Part shown: one piece after another, positions 24,612 through 35,981 of the stretch | How the letters are laid out: every line of letters begins with the position of its first letter | Numbering within the stretch: the stretch's first letter is position 1 | Origin: Malania oleifera | Taxonomy: Eukaryota > Streptophyta > Magnoliopsida > Santalales > Ximeniaceae | Assembly (NCBI RefSeq): GCF_029873635.1 | Contig: NC_080418.1 | Coordinates: 10,554,062-10,618,061, forward strand | Direction: 5' to 3' | Length of the DNA: 64,000 nt | Program-made: the position numbers and the translations under genes | Notes under the pieces: model-generated | What the model saw: only the letters and a program-made list of their open reading frames with translations | Told to the model about the DNA's origin: nothing | The model's database searches: none

Positions 24612-24770
24612 ATTATGACATTTATGCCAATATAAATCACGACATCTATGCTAGCATATCATAACATGTAAATCACGACATCTATGGCGGCATATCATAT
24701 CGTATAAATCACGGCATCTGCATGGGCATATCATATCGTATAAATCACGGTATTTGCACCAGTATAAAAC
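24612..24770 (-). repeat. Minisatellite inside LTR J
   Basis: Four to five units of about 37 bp built on ATAAATCACGGCATCT plus GCATATCATATCGT. Confidence 0.8.
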
Positions 24771-25461
24771 ATAATATACTGAATCTTGATTATTCTGTAC
24801 TGTTTAACATAATTCTTCAAAACCATAATTCTTGTGCCATTTTTATGGTTTTTCTGAAAATTGCCATAACATGCTTATTTTGAAGAAAACATAATATTTT
24901 GATATAACATAATTTTCATAGAAAATCATACTCATGCCACACAAATATGAATGTTATTCTAAATATAAAATCTGAACTGAAACCATGTTTTCTATTAAAA
25001 TAAACAAAAATCCATTTCCCTATTCAACAGCAGTATTTCCAAACATTGTATTATATCATACGTAATTTCTAAAAAAAAATGCTATATAAAATAAATAATT
25101 TCATGAAAATACTGACTTAATTTATCCCCTTACCTGACTTACTGAGAAGCCCACAAAATTAACCAAACCTGCACCTGTGGTGTTCCCAGCTCAACACCTT
25201 GAAATTCACATTTTCCTAACAAAATTCCAGTATTATCTCATTTACTACATTTTCCTCAGTTTGGAAATACCAAATAACTTATAAAGTCTAAAATAACCAA
25301 CTTACCCAGATTTTGGGATGGTGCCTAAGTTAGCCTAACCAACAATCTATTCCAACAGACTTGTAGAGAATCTTCCTAGGAGTAGCGTGGCAACTTTCGA
25401 TCGTCGAACTGGCGAAGAACGAAGCCGAAAATCTAGAGAGAAGGTAAAAGAGATGAAATTC

Positions 25462-25462
<1 letters not shown>

Positions 25463-25504
<42 letters not shown>
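25463..25504. repeat. (AG)n microsatellite in LTR J leader
   Basis: About 42 bp of pure AG. C (5621-5651) and N (35960-35980, as CT) have a GA/CT run at the same place just downstream of TATA. Confidence 0.95.
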
Positions 25505-25508
<4 letters not shown>

Positions 25509-26444
25509 TTTGCATGCAGGTTCTTGCTGAAAACCTGAATTTGGTGTATTTATACACCTGGATTCATTGACGAGACAAGTCACCTAGTTGACGAGGCCAA
25601 GAAGGGAGTTCGTCGACAAGCTCATAACCTTCGTTGACAAACTTCAAGCCCGACTTCACCATTCTCGGAATATTTTCATCCACGAAACACGTGGTGTACG
25701 ACGAGTCAGTGAAAGAGTTCGTTGACGAAACCAAAGGGTTTGTTGACAAACCATGCTTTGTGCCCTTTTTGAATTTCTTTTCCTTCCACCTATTTTCTTT
25801 CTCTTTATTATTAAATGGCTATAAATTTCTAGGTCTCTGCAAGTAAACACCAACTTGACCCAAAATCTTAAGCCTATTGGGTCTTAGGCTATACCATGTA
25901 TATAAGCACTCATCAAATACTCACTTTTTCCAATGTGGGACAAATTTCACAAGTGAAATTCTTAATAATCTCCCCCTCACTTGTGAGTTCCAACTGCCCC
26001 CCTTGAACGGAAGCTCCACTACATGTGAGTTTCAATTGCTCCCCCTTGAACGGAAGTCATCTTCTCCCTTACGGGACAAATTCTCCAATAGTTTACTCAA
26101 GTGAGCCGTCTTACGTGTCTCAGATTGTATTCCAAATGGCGCCTTCAAATCAATCCCACCTCCCACGTTTTGACCTAATTTGGATCCATCTTGGCAGCTT
26201 AGATGATCCTTCTTAGCCTTGGTCACACACTCCCACACCCAAAGTTATGAACCATCAGCTCTGATACCACTTGTTAAAACCGGAGGAGTCCAAAGATATG
26301 CTTGATACACATGGGTGAGCATCAACTTTACGCAAAAGCTTAAGCCTATTGGGCCTTGGGCTATATTACATATATAAACACCCATCAAATACTTACTTTT
26401 TCCAATATGGGACAAACTTTACAAGTGGAATTCTCAACACCACC

Positions 26445-26726
26445 TTCTTTACAGGATTGGAAGCCTTAGCAACAACTTCTGGTGGGATTGCAACCTTCCC
26501 ATTAGATCTAGCCTCTGCTCGGTTATGTTAAGGAGCAGGTTCCATTTGATTCCTTCTCTGATGTAGGATCATAGTGATCAAACATATCCTCCACCATTCT
26601 TTGGAACACTAGGAATTCGTTTATTGGTACACTGAAATTGTCAATTGGTGCGGAATAAATGGACTGGGTCAATTGGTTATCCATAGTAGGTTCCGACTTC
26701 GAATCGTGTGACATGGCCATGATCAC
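26445..26726 (-). pseudogene. Gypsy H gag, N-terminal part
   Basis: Opens at an ATG about 25 nt after the PBS (minus strand, 26726). It runs about 67 codons to a stop near 26526, after which the text continues to the TRIM junction at 26440. Flanking sequence on both sides of the TRIM pair rejoins, showing one gag disrupted by the insertion. Confidence 0.6.
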
Positions 26727-27210
26727 AAATTAAGAAACCTCCCAAAAGATTCCCACAGACGGCGCCAACTGTTGTTGCCAAAAATATAACGACTTTCGTG
26801 AATCGTCCTTTGATCGCGACCACCGGAAAAGAAATAATCACAAATAGCTTGGAGGATCCGGGGTATACTCTGGAGGATAACTCTAATGCTTAAGTAAGAG
26901 GCTAATGGGAGGCTGTTGATAGCGAGAGTAGAAAGAAGTAGATATAAATGAAATGCTTACCTCCTCTTGGAGTCCCTTTTATAGTAGTGGAGTTTGACCC
27001 TCCGTCAATTCGACATTGATGGACACATTATTGTGCTTATGTGGGTTATAAAAGTTTTATGAGTATTTATGTGGAGGTTTGAAGTGTGGTTTTATAACCG
27101 TTTCCTCTTATGAATAAGCGTATTGAATTTTGTGTATCGGTTACACAGAGGTGTTAATGGTGGTTTCGTAAGTGTTCTTTCTTATGAGTGAGGATATTTT
27201 GGCTATATCA

Positions 27211-28365
27211 GGTATAATATAAAATAATACAAATAATAGAAGTTTAGTTTTTAGTTTGATCACAACAACAAAAAATTTACAAAAACTAAAAATCAGCAAA
27301 GAAAATATTGTGTTTTTGCCTTTAGTTTTTCACTTTACTACAATGAAAACTAAAACTAAAAAGAAAATTAAAATGATTCCAAGGAGTCCACAATCAATAT
27401 TGGTTTACCAAGTTGAAGAAAGTTATGCTCATATTTAAGAAAGATTATTAAATTAATTTTCAAATTTACAATTTTTTTTATAAATAATTAGAAGAGTCAT
27501 CAAGAGAATATTAATTAAAATAAAAAATTGATGCAGTAAAAGATAATTTGTAATTAATATAGTCGATGTTTTTTATTTGTACCCTAATTAATACATAAAG
27601 TTCCTTTAATTGAAAAAAAATAAAAATGGAACTTAGTTGATTTCTGATTTCATACTTTTCCCAAACTTTTTATATTTTGACATACAATAAATCAATACGA
27701 GAAACAATTATTCTTCACAAAATTAAAAATCAGTAATTAAGAAGAGATTAATGCAGAACATGATTTTAATAAAAGCTATTGAAACATTTCAATCATAATT
27801 AAGAAAAAGTAGTAAGAGTAGGTTGTTATAATTTAAAATATTTGGTCACATTATAATATTCATGAAGATAGAGGCAAGAGATTGAGCTTTACATTGGTTC
27901 ATGAATGTCGTTAACCATCACCTAACTGCTTTTTGACCAAAATACTACAAAGTAGATACTGGTTTAAAGAGTGACAGTTGTTGAGGGAGTGCAAACTTTG
28001 AAAAAGAAAAAGTATCCCCATAAATATTGATATGCTTTACTACTAATTATTATATTTTTTAAAGTAAACTTTTGAGTATGTCGCATGCCCCCACACACAC
28101 ACACACATATATATATACTATACACCCATTGTGGTCCACTTCTTTTCCGAATCCTACATACGTGAAAACTTTGTGCATTAGACTGTCTTTTTTATTTATT
28201 TATTTATATATACTTACTATATCATCCATCACTAGTCATTTCATTTCCTCACAATTTAAGTGTACCCTTTTTCATTAATTTTCATTTTTTAATTCATTGT
28301 TCAACCGTTTTTCTATCTAATATAAATAAATAAGTAAATAGGTATTTACAAGGTATAGTGTAATG
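27211..28365. other. AT-rich intergenic DNA
   Basis: Follows the gypsy H LTR. Only short composition-driven ORFs; a (CA)n/(TA)n run at about 28092-28119. Nothing recognised. Confidence 0.5.
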
Positions 28366-28695
28366 ATCTTAGACCGCATTTGGTGAGGTGTTATTCGCTT
28401 TAATCCACTAGTCTCTCACAGGTTTGTCTTATAAATTAAACGTGTCTCACATAGTTAAAACCCAAACCATCCTTATGATGTGAGACTGCGACATTGTCTC
28501 CCGTTTAAACTTTGATACCAAATACAACAAGATTAGCTTCAACTCCGGTGAAATATTGTTTGCTTTGGGCTATTGGTCTTACAGGTCTGTCCTATAAAAT
28601 ATGCCTCACATAGTCGAAACCTAAGTCATTTTTATAAACCCAATATTTTTGTAGTATGTCTAATATGAGACTACGACATACAAGTACCCTTGAAA
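28366..28695 (-). mobile_element. Degenerate TRIM-like element
   Basis: Two related arms of about 135-150 bp in direct orientation (28366-28500 and 28540-28690) share CTCACATAGT, GAGACTRCGACA and CAGGTYTGTC. Between them, on minus, TTTGGTATCAAAG (around 28523-28511) resembles a tRNA-Met PBS. A TRIM on the minus strand is the best reading; the ends and TSD are not resolved. Confidence 0.45.
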
Positions 28696-29132
28696 ATAAA
28701 TAGTTTTGTTCCTCTATATTTTGTGATTAAAATAAAATGAGTTAAAGAAGAAATGAAATAGGATGGAATATGATACCTCATTTTCTAGCCATTTAATTGA
28801 TTTTATTGTATGTTCTTCAAATCCTATAGATATATAATATTTATGACTTGATATGAAATAATGAACCTGTCTATGTTTGTAGGTTTTCATTGTAACTTGT
28901 ACATTACAGCTTGTCAAAGATATAAACTCTTAGAAAAGTAATTCTAGTTGGAAGAGAGAGGGAGCAGAGAATCCGAGGAAAGGTTTAAGTACCAATGGTA
29001 AGGAGTGTGTTTTTAAGCTTTTCTAGATTTCCCTTTTACTATACCTCTCTTTTTATTTAACTTTTTAATTTTTACTTTTTGTTTTTGTTTTTGTTTTTTT
29101 TGTTTTAAAATCGGTTCAACCTATATATAAAA

Positions 29133-29456
29133 GGGCGAAAGACACTAATTAGCCTTCCCTGAGATTTGATAGCAAGGCAATGACCTCTCTTAGATTTCAA
29201 AAATTCTAGAGACCTCTATTGAGGTTTTAAGAATTTTAAGTACTTTTCTTGAGATTTGTTAAAAAGACACAAACCCGTCCTTGTATTTTATAAAAAGACA
29301 AATTTTTTTTAGAGGAGGTTTCTATTATTTTTTGACAAACCTCTGGGAAGGTCTCTAACATTTTGAAATCTCAGGGGAGGTCTCGAGTATTTTTCAATCT
29401 TAGGAAATGTCTCTAACTTTTTGGTAAATCTTTGGAAAAGTGAGTATCTTTTGTCG
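29133..29456. mobile_element. Fold-back MITE with 9-bp TSD (Mutator-like)
   Basis: 324 bp, flanked by an exact 9-bp duplication TATATAAAA (29124-29132 and 29457-29465). The two halves are long imperfect inverted repeats: GCGAAAGACACT...CTTCCCTGAGATTT inward from the left against CGACAAAAGATACT...TTCCAAAGATTT from the right, with further matching CTCTTAGATT/CCTAAGATT blocks. A 9-bp TSD plus long TIRs points to a MULE-derived MITE. No coding capacity. Confidence 0.75.
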
Positions 29457-29955
29457 TATATAAAACTATAATAGAGTTTTTTCAAAACAATAAAAACTTT
29501 ATTATAACGATAATATTAAGTGCTTGCAAACGAGTGGTTAAACTTGAACATCCAACTTTTTACATCTTCCTTAAAAAAAAAAAAAATGGAACCTTAACCT
29601 TTTATTTGAGATAGATGACAAACTGCAAAACTCAATACGTAATTTTTGTGGTATTGCATTGTTGTATATATTTATTTTTAATAGGTATATTAATGGTTAA
29701 AGTAACTAGCATATTAGAAGTCGCAATTTCTTAACTATGCCAAAAAGTTTTGGATTTAGTTGGTGTTTTGAGTTTAATCTATCCAAGTGAACCAATGATC
29801 TCCTTGAGTTAGGCCTCAAACCATTTATTAACTTTTTTAGTCTTAAAAATATTAATTCGAACTAAAATCATTAACTTAATAATTGGTTTGGGGTTTTATA
29901 TATTTATTCTTTTCAACTTAGTTGGTTGTTTTTTGTTTTCAAGTTTTGACTTAGT

Positions 29956-31022
29956 TGTAGACACCCCATTTTATCCGGAGTCAATATAGCAAATTATACA
30001 AATTTTTATTCCATGAAGTGTAAAAATATAGAAAAAAATTAAAATATAGGGAAATGAATTTTACATGGAAAAAGATTTTTTTTTTTTAAATGTAGAAAAG
30101 GAAAAAAAGAAATTAAAGAAGTGGGTCAGTATCTTAAGCTCCAAATTCAAACCTGCAAAAGAAAGATTCAAGCAAATAAACATGTGAGAAGTATAGGAAA
30201 GTTGAGTTAAATACTAATTAATAAATTTAGTGCTAATTGACTAATCAATATTAAGTTGATTGGTTCCCTAAGCCTCTAAATAGAGGCTTTCTGAGGGTGA
30301 GAGGACACAGTGATAGAGAATTATATAGACAATTCGGAGTGAATTTAGAATTTGAGAGAGTTCGAATTTCGGGAGAATTGGAGAATTGTGGGAAAAATTG
30401 CAGCAGAAAGTGTTCAAAAGCTTTTAGCTACTGAGTGAAGATTTGAGATTGAAGGAGTTCAGAAGGCTTCATGTTGTGGCATAATCGAAGGAAAATTGAG
30501 GCATTCAGAGGATTGAATTTGTAGAAAGGTGGATTTAGAAAATTCAAGCAAAGGGCTAGAATCATAGAAGAATTAAGGGTTGGCATCAAGCTTGAAGATA
30601 GAAGGAACTTGAAGATCAAGGTCGGTTTTTGTTTTCGAATCATATTTAATTTTGCTTTAAATTGTGCAAATTCTAAAAATCTTTTATAAATTCAAGGTTT
30701 GGATTTGAATCCAACCCATTGACCCAAATCTGACCCACTAACCCGAATTCGACTCATTAATTTGGATCTGACCCATTGACCTAAAAACTTGTTAGCGTGA
30801 TGTCATCCACAATGTGGCTGAATACGATGAGTCCTAAGGCTTGTGACACGGACTGATGAACTGGCAGAGATCCAACCATTTAGAGAAAACATACATTGAA
30901 CAGTTAGGATCGCACCATATTGCTTTCCAAATGCGCGGTCCTAACTGGGCCACATGTCATCATCCGTTTGGTGATGCGTGTCCCGACCACTAATTATTAT
31001 TATTATTATTATTGAGAATCTA

Positions 31023-31053
<31 letters not shown>

Positions 31054-31114
31054 TATACCTTTTTTTTTCTTTTCTTTTCCTCTAAATTTTCTTGAATTTC
31101 ACTCTTTCTCCCTC
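29956..31114 (+). mobile_element. LTR G (5' part), TGTAGACACCCC family
   Basis: Starts TGTAGACACCCC like F and shares the TATA/leader block (CTCTAAATAG at about 30274-30283, then TTTCTGAGGGTGAGAGG). Downstream it has the same kind of text as F, with repeated ACCCATTGACC words. LTR L is inserted at 31110-31114 (TSD), and G resumes at 33650 in CT-rich sequence. Its 3' end could not be placed. Confidence 0.6.
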
Positions 31115-33085
31115 TGTAACACCCCGACCCCGAGGGGCCTGGGATATTAACTTTTTACTACTGATTTACAGCGGAAGCAAATAAACTCGATTCTTATTAA
31201 ACCAGAGCTCTAATTATTCATGTTACAATCACTTATTTCAAAAGAAGAAAATTACACAAACATAAATATCTGAAACCATACTAATATTTCTAATCAATCT
31301 TTATTTTTCTAATCCCCACCCGCATGCTTGCTAAGCCTGATTTCTGACATGTCCTTCAGAGTTATCTGAAATAAAATATGATTGGGGTGAGACGACGCTC
31401 AGTAAGTAAATAAGATTATTATTAGTGTGTGGCTAAAATGAGCTTTTAAAGAATTTCGTAAAACAATATTTAATACTATAACTTCAAGACTGCTTTTAGA
31501 ATAAATATAAATTTAAAAATTTCTGCATAAAACTTTTGTCATCAATTTCAACAGTAAATTTTTATAATCATATTTTATAACTGTTAAATTAAACTTTTAA
31601 CTTTAAAACTGTAAAAATATTTAATGATGAACATACATATACTTTTCCTTATATGTTTTCCTTAGATCGTCATTTAAGCACCAGAATGATCCTTTTCACG
31701 TAAACTTATACTTTTCCTTCAAATCATCAGTAACTTGTACACGTAATTAAATATGTATAAACATATATTATAAAAACCACCCTTAGGCCTGTTTGCCGTA
31801 AGTCATGTTTACCCCCATGACTGGGTTGTGCGGTCCGAAGACTGGACTTAGCTGGCTGACCGACCAAACTAAATCAACGTACGTAAACTTTAAGTGAGAT
31901 TTTCCTTATTAAGTCCTGGTCCGGAACCAGGTGTGCACTCAGGAGAAATCCACTAACATAAATAACCACTCTGTAAACAGTGTGGGTGCACTCTGATCCG
32001 TATAAACTTTAAGCTGCGGTACCGAGCATCTGTAACTTTGAACTTTCGTTGTCATAAGGGGTTTGAAAATCATCTTATTATAATTTATGCAATTTAAAAT
32101 AATATCGTGAAAATCTCATCTTTACTCATATTTACATAAAAAAATGTAACGTAGAAATAAACTCATGCCACACAATTTTTGTGTTAAAAATATATATAAT
32201 TTTAGTTTTGAATAGAAAGAAATGCTGAAAATTTACCCGAAGGGATTGGAACATTTTTTAACCCAAAAATAGATGCAAGTATATTAAAGATAGAACTGGT
32301 ATAATTAAATATGCGTAAAAATAAACTCATGGAAATTTTGTGGAACTAAGTAACATAATTAAAATTTACGTACAAAATAAGTTCGGGTATGAATTTAAAA
32401 TAAAAAGAAACTAACATAATCAAAATTTACTTACCTTCTTCTTTTACCGTGTGCTACGAACACAATAACTATCTTTAAGATATGAGATCGGAAAGAGTGG
32501 GTGAGTGAGAACTTACTCAAAATTCTCACTCCACCACAAATTCTTTCACTCACTAATCATTCTCTTCCTTAGAAAATTGTTGTGAAAAATGAAGGTTGAG
32601 AGCTCCCTATTTATAGGAAAATTTTGGGGAAGAAATAGAATTTATAAAAGTGTGGGGAGATGGGTGAAATTATAATTTTTTAAAATTAAAGAATGGGCAA
32701 GGGATGGGCAAGGTATGGGTTGAGTATGGGATGGGGATGGAGGCCATGTGGGAGTGCTTGCCACCATTCCCATTAAATAAATTTTTAATTAACTACTTAC
32801 TTAATTAATTAATCAATTAGTTAATTAATTATTTTATTATTTTATTATTTTTCTTAATCATTATTGTCATTATTATTATCATTGTTATTACTTATAAACT
32901 ATTTTAAGTATTTATTTATTTTATTATTTATTTTTGAACAAGAATTAAATTTAAATTTTGAAAACTCATGTGGGCCCCACACAACTTCGAGACCCGAATG
33001 AATCCTACGTAACTCGAATAACTCTTATACGATTTTATGCATCCTACATAACTTTGAGACTCGTGTAAACCTCCATACGGCTTCG

Positions 33086-33378
33086 GGACTCATATGGGCC
33101 CCACACAGTCTTGTGGGCCCCGCATAGGATACCTATATTATTATTATTTTATCATATATTTCTTCAAATTATATCAGTTAAAACATTATTTTATGTACTT
33201 ATTTACGTATATAAACAGTGTCTTGTGGCTCCGGGACTCATGTGGACCCCACATAGTCTTGTGGGCCCCACATATGATACCTATATTATTATCATCTTAT
33301 TATGTATTTCTACAAATTATGTCTGTCAAAACACTATTTTATGTATATATACTTATTTACGTGTACAAACAGTGTCTA
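33086..33378 (-). repeat. Two-copy tandem duplication of about 147 bp in LTR L
   Basis: Units 33086-33225 and 33232-33378 both read GGGACTCAT, GTGGGCCCC, GATACCTATATTATTAT, AAAACA, TATTTTATGTA and AAACAGTGTCT in order, with moderate divergence. Confidence 0.85.
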
Positions 33379-33540
33379 TCCTGTTTATCCTATGAAATTC
33401 CATTTTGACCAGGCCGACCTCTAGGGAGCGACTGAGCCGCAATGGTCTCTGAGCACTCGCTAAGACAAGGTCTTTCTTAGGCATCAAACATGGAATCAAG
33501 GATCCTACAGAAAAACACTTCCGTATTGATATTAACTTAA
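33366..33540 (-). mobile_element. Fragment shared with the 5' leader of copia Q
   Basis: From about CAGTGTCT onward, roughly 160 bp is nearly identical in content to 56573-56735, the leader just inside Q's 5' LTR (shared words CTATGAAATTCCA, GGGAGCGACTGAGCCGCAAT, GGTCTCTGAGCAC, GGAATCAAGGATCCTA). It has no LTR or PBS of its own. Likely a captured or recombined piece; the direction of transfer is unknown. Confidence 0.8.
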
Positions 33541-33576
33541 TGACTATTTTTATTATTTTATTATTATTGTACTTTA

Positions 33577-33579
<3 letters not shown>

Positions 33580-33629
<50 letters not shown>
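33580..33629. repeat. (AT)n microsatellite
   Basis: About 50 bp of AT, close to the TG-type end of LTR L. Confidence 0.95.
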
Positions 33630-33632
<3 letters not shown>

Positions 33633-33649
33633 TGGGTCATCACACCCTC

Positions 33650-34106
33650 TCTGTCCTCCCACTCTCTTTTTTGTTCTCTTGCACAACTCTCTTTCTCATC
33701 TCTCTGTTCCTCTCTCTCGCTTTCTAATCTTTTGATTTCTCACAACTCTCACTTTCTTCTTTCTCTCATTTTCTCTCTTTCTCTCTTTTTCCTCTCATCT
33801 TCTCTCTATTTGCGCAACTCTTTTTCTCTTTTAATCTCTTTCTTTTCACTTCTTTACTCTCTCTTGATTTTGTTTTGCTTTCTATTTTTGTTTTCTTTAT
33901 TTTTACAAGTCTTGATTGAAAAAGGCAATGAGCTTTTAGACCCGAGCTCAAATCATCAAAAGGTTAGAACGAACCCTCTTTTCTTCTCAATTTATTTATT
34001 TTTCTTTTCTTTTTCAATTTTATGGAGAAACAAATAAGGGGAATCGAGGCTTATCTGAACTAGGGTTAGGTTAACCAAGGCTGGGTTGGGTTAGGCTCTA
34101 GTCTTA
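33650..34106. other. CT-rich segment between LTRs L and M
   Basis: Resumes LTR G after the L insertion. Strongly pyrimidine-rich to about 33860, then GGTTAGG/GGGTT-type text that resembles P (38112 onward) across the M insertion. Where G ends and P begins is not resolved. The 165-codon ORF here is compositional. Confidence 0.5.
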
Positions 34107-34187
34107 TGTAGAGACCTAAAGAATTTTATTGAATTAATTATTAAAAGAGAGGGGAGAAAATAAGTTTTCTAAGGGAGTTTAGTAGGC

Positions 34188-34310
34188 CTCGTCGACGAGG
34201 CCAGATCATTCGTTGACGAGGAGCTTGCTAGGGAATGTCGACGGGGACATGTGTCTCATCGACGAGGAGTAAGTGCTCGTCGACGAGATGACGTGGCTCA
34301 ACGACGATTT
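34188..34310 (+). promoter_or_regulatory. GTCGAC palindrome array upstream of the LTR M TATA box
   Basis: CGTCGACGAG, CGTTGACGAG, TGTCGACGGG, CATCGACGAG and CGTCGACGAG copies precede CTTTATAAATATA. Same arrangement as in C, J and N. Confidence 0.55.
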
Positions 34311-35060
34311 TGCGCTTTATAAATATACTAAACTCGGATTTGAAGCGAGAAATGACATGCAAAATTCTCTCTCTCTAGCTTCGCCCTCATCACCTTCTCT
34401 CTAGGTTTTCGGCCTGGTTCTTCACCAGATCGATGATCCGAAGCCGCCACGCTACTCCTGGGCAGTTTCTCTTCATTTCTGCAGGAGTGGAACGTTGGTT
34501 AGGCTAACTTGGGAATCATCCCAAAATTTGGGTAAGTTAGTTAATTTCAGCTTTAATGGGTATTTGGTGTTTTCGTACTACGGAGAATATGTTAGGAAGG
34601 ATAATACTGAAGTTTTGTTGGGGAAATATTAATTTTAGGGAGCTGTGTTGGGAACACCACAGGTGTAAGATTGAGTATTTTGTGGGCTTCTTAGTAAGTC
34701 AGGCAAGGGGATAAACAAAGTGAGAATTTTCCATGAAATTATTTATTATTTTTTAGCATTAAATTTCAAGAAAAATACATAAAATATATAATTATGTTTG
34801 GGAAATACTGTTATAAACACGGATATGATTTAAACGCGATTTATCATAAATTATGATTTTGGAACAAATTTTACATTCAGGAGATTATCTATTTCTGTGT
34901 GGCATGAGTTTAAATTTCTATGTAAATATGTTTATCATAATAATATGTTTTCCAGAATAAGTATGTTATGTTAGTTTTCAGAGCAATTATAAGCAATACA
35001 GGAACCATGATTTTATGATTATAATATTAAACAGTACAGAAAATTATGTTCAGTATAATA

Positions 35061-35150
35061 TGTTATGCCGGCGCAGATGCCATGACTCATGTTATGTTAT
35101 GTCGGCGCAGATGCTAAGATTCATGTTGGCGCAGATGTCATAATCATGTA
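35061..35150 (+). repeat. Minisatellite inside LTR M
   Basis: Three units built on ATGTTATGTCGGCGCAGATG, 29-40 bp each. Confidence 0.7.
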
Positions 35151-35613
35151 TGATAAGACAAAATTTATGAAATATTAACATGACAGATATTATTATGAAA
35201 TACGAAACAACTATGTTCGGTATATGAAATTTATTATATGATATCAGAACCCGAATGGTATGGTTTAGTTTAGTTTTAGGAGCACGATATTGTAGCTATA
35301 TATTCAGTATTATGATAGTGCTACCACACAACCAGTAGTGTGGGAGATGGCAGTCGATGTGGCATCAGTGTAGAGTGGAGTAGTCCCCCTGGCAGTTCGG
35401 GACCAGGTAGGGGCGGGCCCATCGTACTTACAGACTTATAATTAATCTAGCATGGTCAGCCAGTCATTGTTAGGTCCCGCCTTCAGGCTGCACAACCTAG
35501 TCATGTGGGGGTAAAACATGACATCTGCTAGCTATCCATCTAGGGTGTTATTTCAGTACAGTTATATAAGGTGATTTTCATGTATAGTAATCTGGTATAC
35601 TTTATATGATATG

Positions 35614-35950
35614 TGTAGTGACCCGAAGAATATTAGCATTTTAATAATAATAAAAGGGAGAGAAAATAGATACAGAAACAGAAGGAGGCCATAAACTTCG
35701 TCGACGAACATTGCATTTTGAGGGAAATAAAAATTTCAGAAAATTTCCAGGGTTTCATTAACGAAGGTTTAAAGAATTTCGTTGACGAATACAAGGCTTC
35801 GTTGACGAGAAAATACCGAGAGACGGTTTGGGCTTCTCTGAATTTCGTCGACAAACACAGGGCTTCGTTGACGAATTTACTGAAGGATTCATCAATGAAC
35901 CTAGCCCTATAAATAGTGGAAACCCGAGATTTTTATCATTTTCATCACGC

Positions 35951-35981
<31 letters not shown>

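Larger units (their letters stand above)
23592..25841 (-). mobile_element. Solo LTR J (2250 bp), TGTAAC superfamily, nested in TRIM K
   Basis: Plus-strand ends TGTAACGACT...TAGGTCTCTGCA. The flanks GGTGA (23587-23591) and AGTAA (25842-25846) are the expected TSD with two G-to-A changes, and the TRIM LTR sequence rejoins across it. In the minus direction: TCGTTGACGA-type palindromes (25750-25560), TATAAATA (25554-25547), then a (GA)n/(CT)n leader (25504-25463). Stem-loop box at 23991-24013, GC box at about 24253-24271. Confidence 0.85.
23545..26439 (-). mobile_element. TRIM element K, inverted copy of I, split by LTR J
   Basis: On minus: 5' LTR at 26439-26272, PBS-like TGGTATCAGAG (RC of CTCTGATACCA at about 26259-26269), interior to about 25960, then the 3' LTR, which runs to 25847, is interrupted by J, and resumes 23591-23545. 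The interior contains the same CGGAAG / GCTGCCAAGATGGATCC sequence as I. The outer flanks of the I+K pair, CCACA (22943-22947) and CCACC (26440-26444), look like one TSD. Confidence 0.8.
22440..27210 (-). mobile_element. Ty3/gypsy element H: 5' LTR, PBS and gag, truncated and interrupted
   Basis: Minus-strand order from right to left: an LTR at 27210-26770 (441 bp, TGATATAGCC...CAACAACA, with ACTATAAAAGGG TATA at about 26985-26974), a PBS at 26769-26751 (TTGGCGCCGTCTGTGGGA, the type used by Tat-like elements), then gag. Gag is split by the TRIM pair at 22948-26439 and is lost past about 22440 where LTR F begins. The pol region and 3' LTR are absent from the window. Confidence 0.8.
31115..33644 (-). 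mobile_element. Solo LTR L (2530 bp), TGTAAC superfamily
   Basis: Plus-strand ends TGTAACACCCCGACCCC...GGGTCATCACA; exact TSD CCCTC at 31110-31114 and 33645-33649. On minus a canonical CTATAAATAG box lies at 32616-32607. Stem-loop box at 31384-31406 and GC box TTGTGCGGTCCGAAG at about 31827-31841. The upstream (U3) end is expanded by a tandem duplication (33086-33378) and a segment shared with the leader of copia Q (33366-33540). Confidence 0.9.

Noticed and set aside
33540-34037. 165-codon hydrophobic ORF
   Set aside because: Produced by (AT)n and CT-rich DNA spanning the L/G junction; no membrane-protein family.
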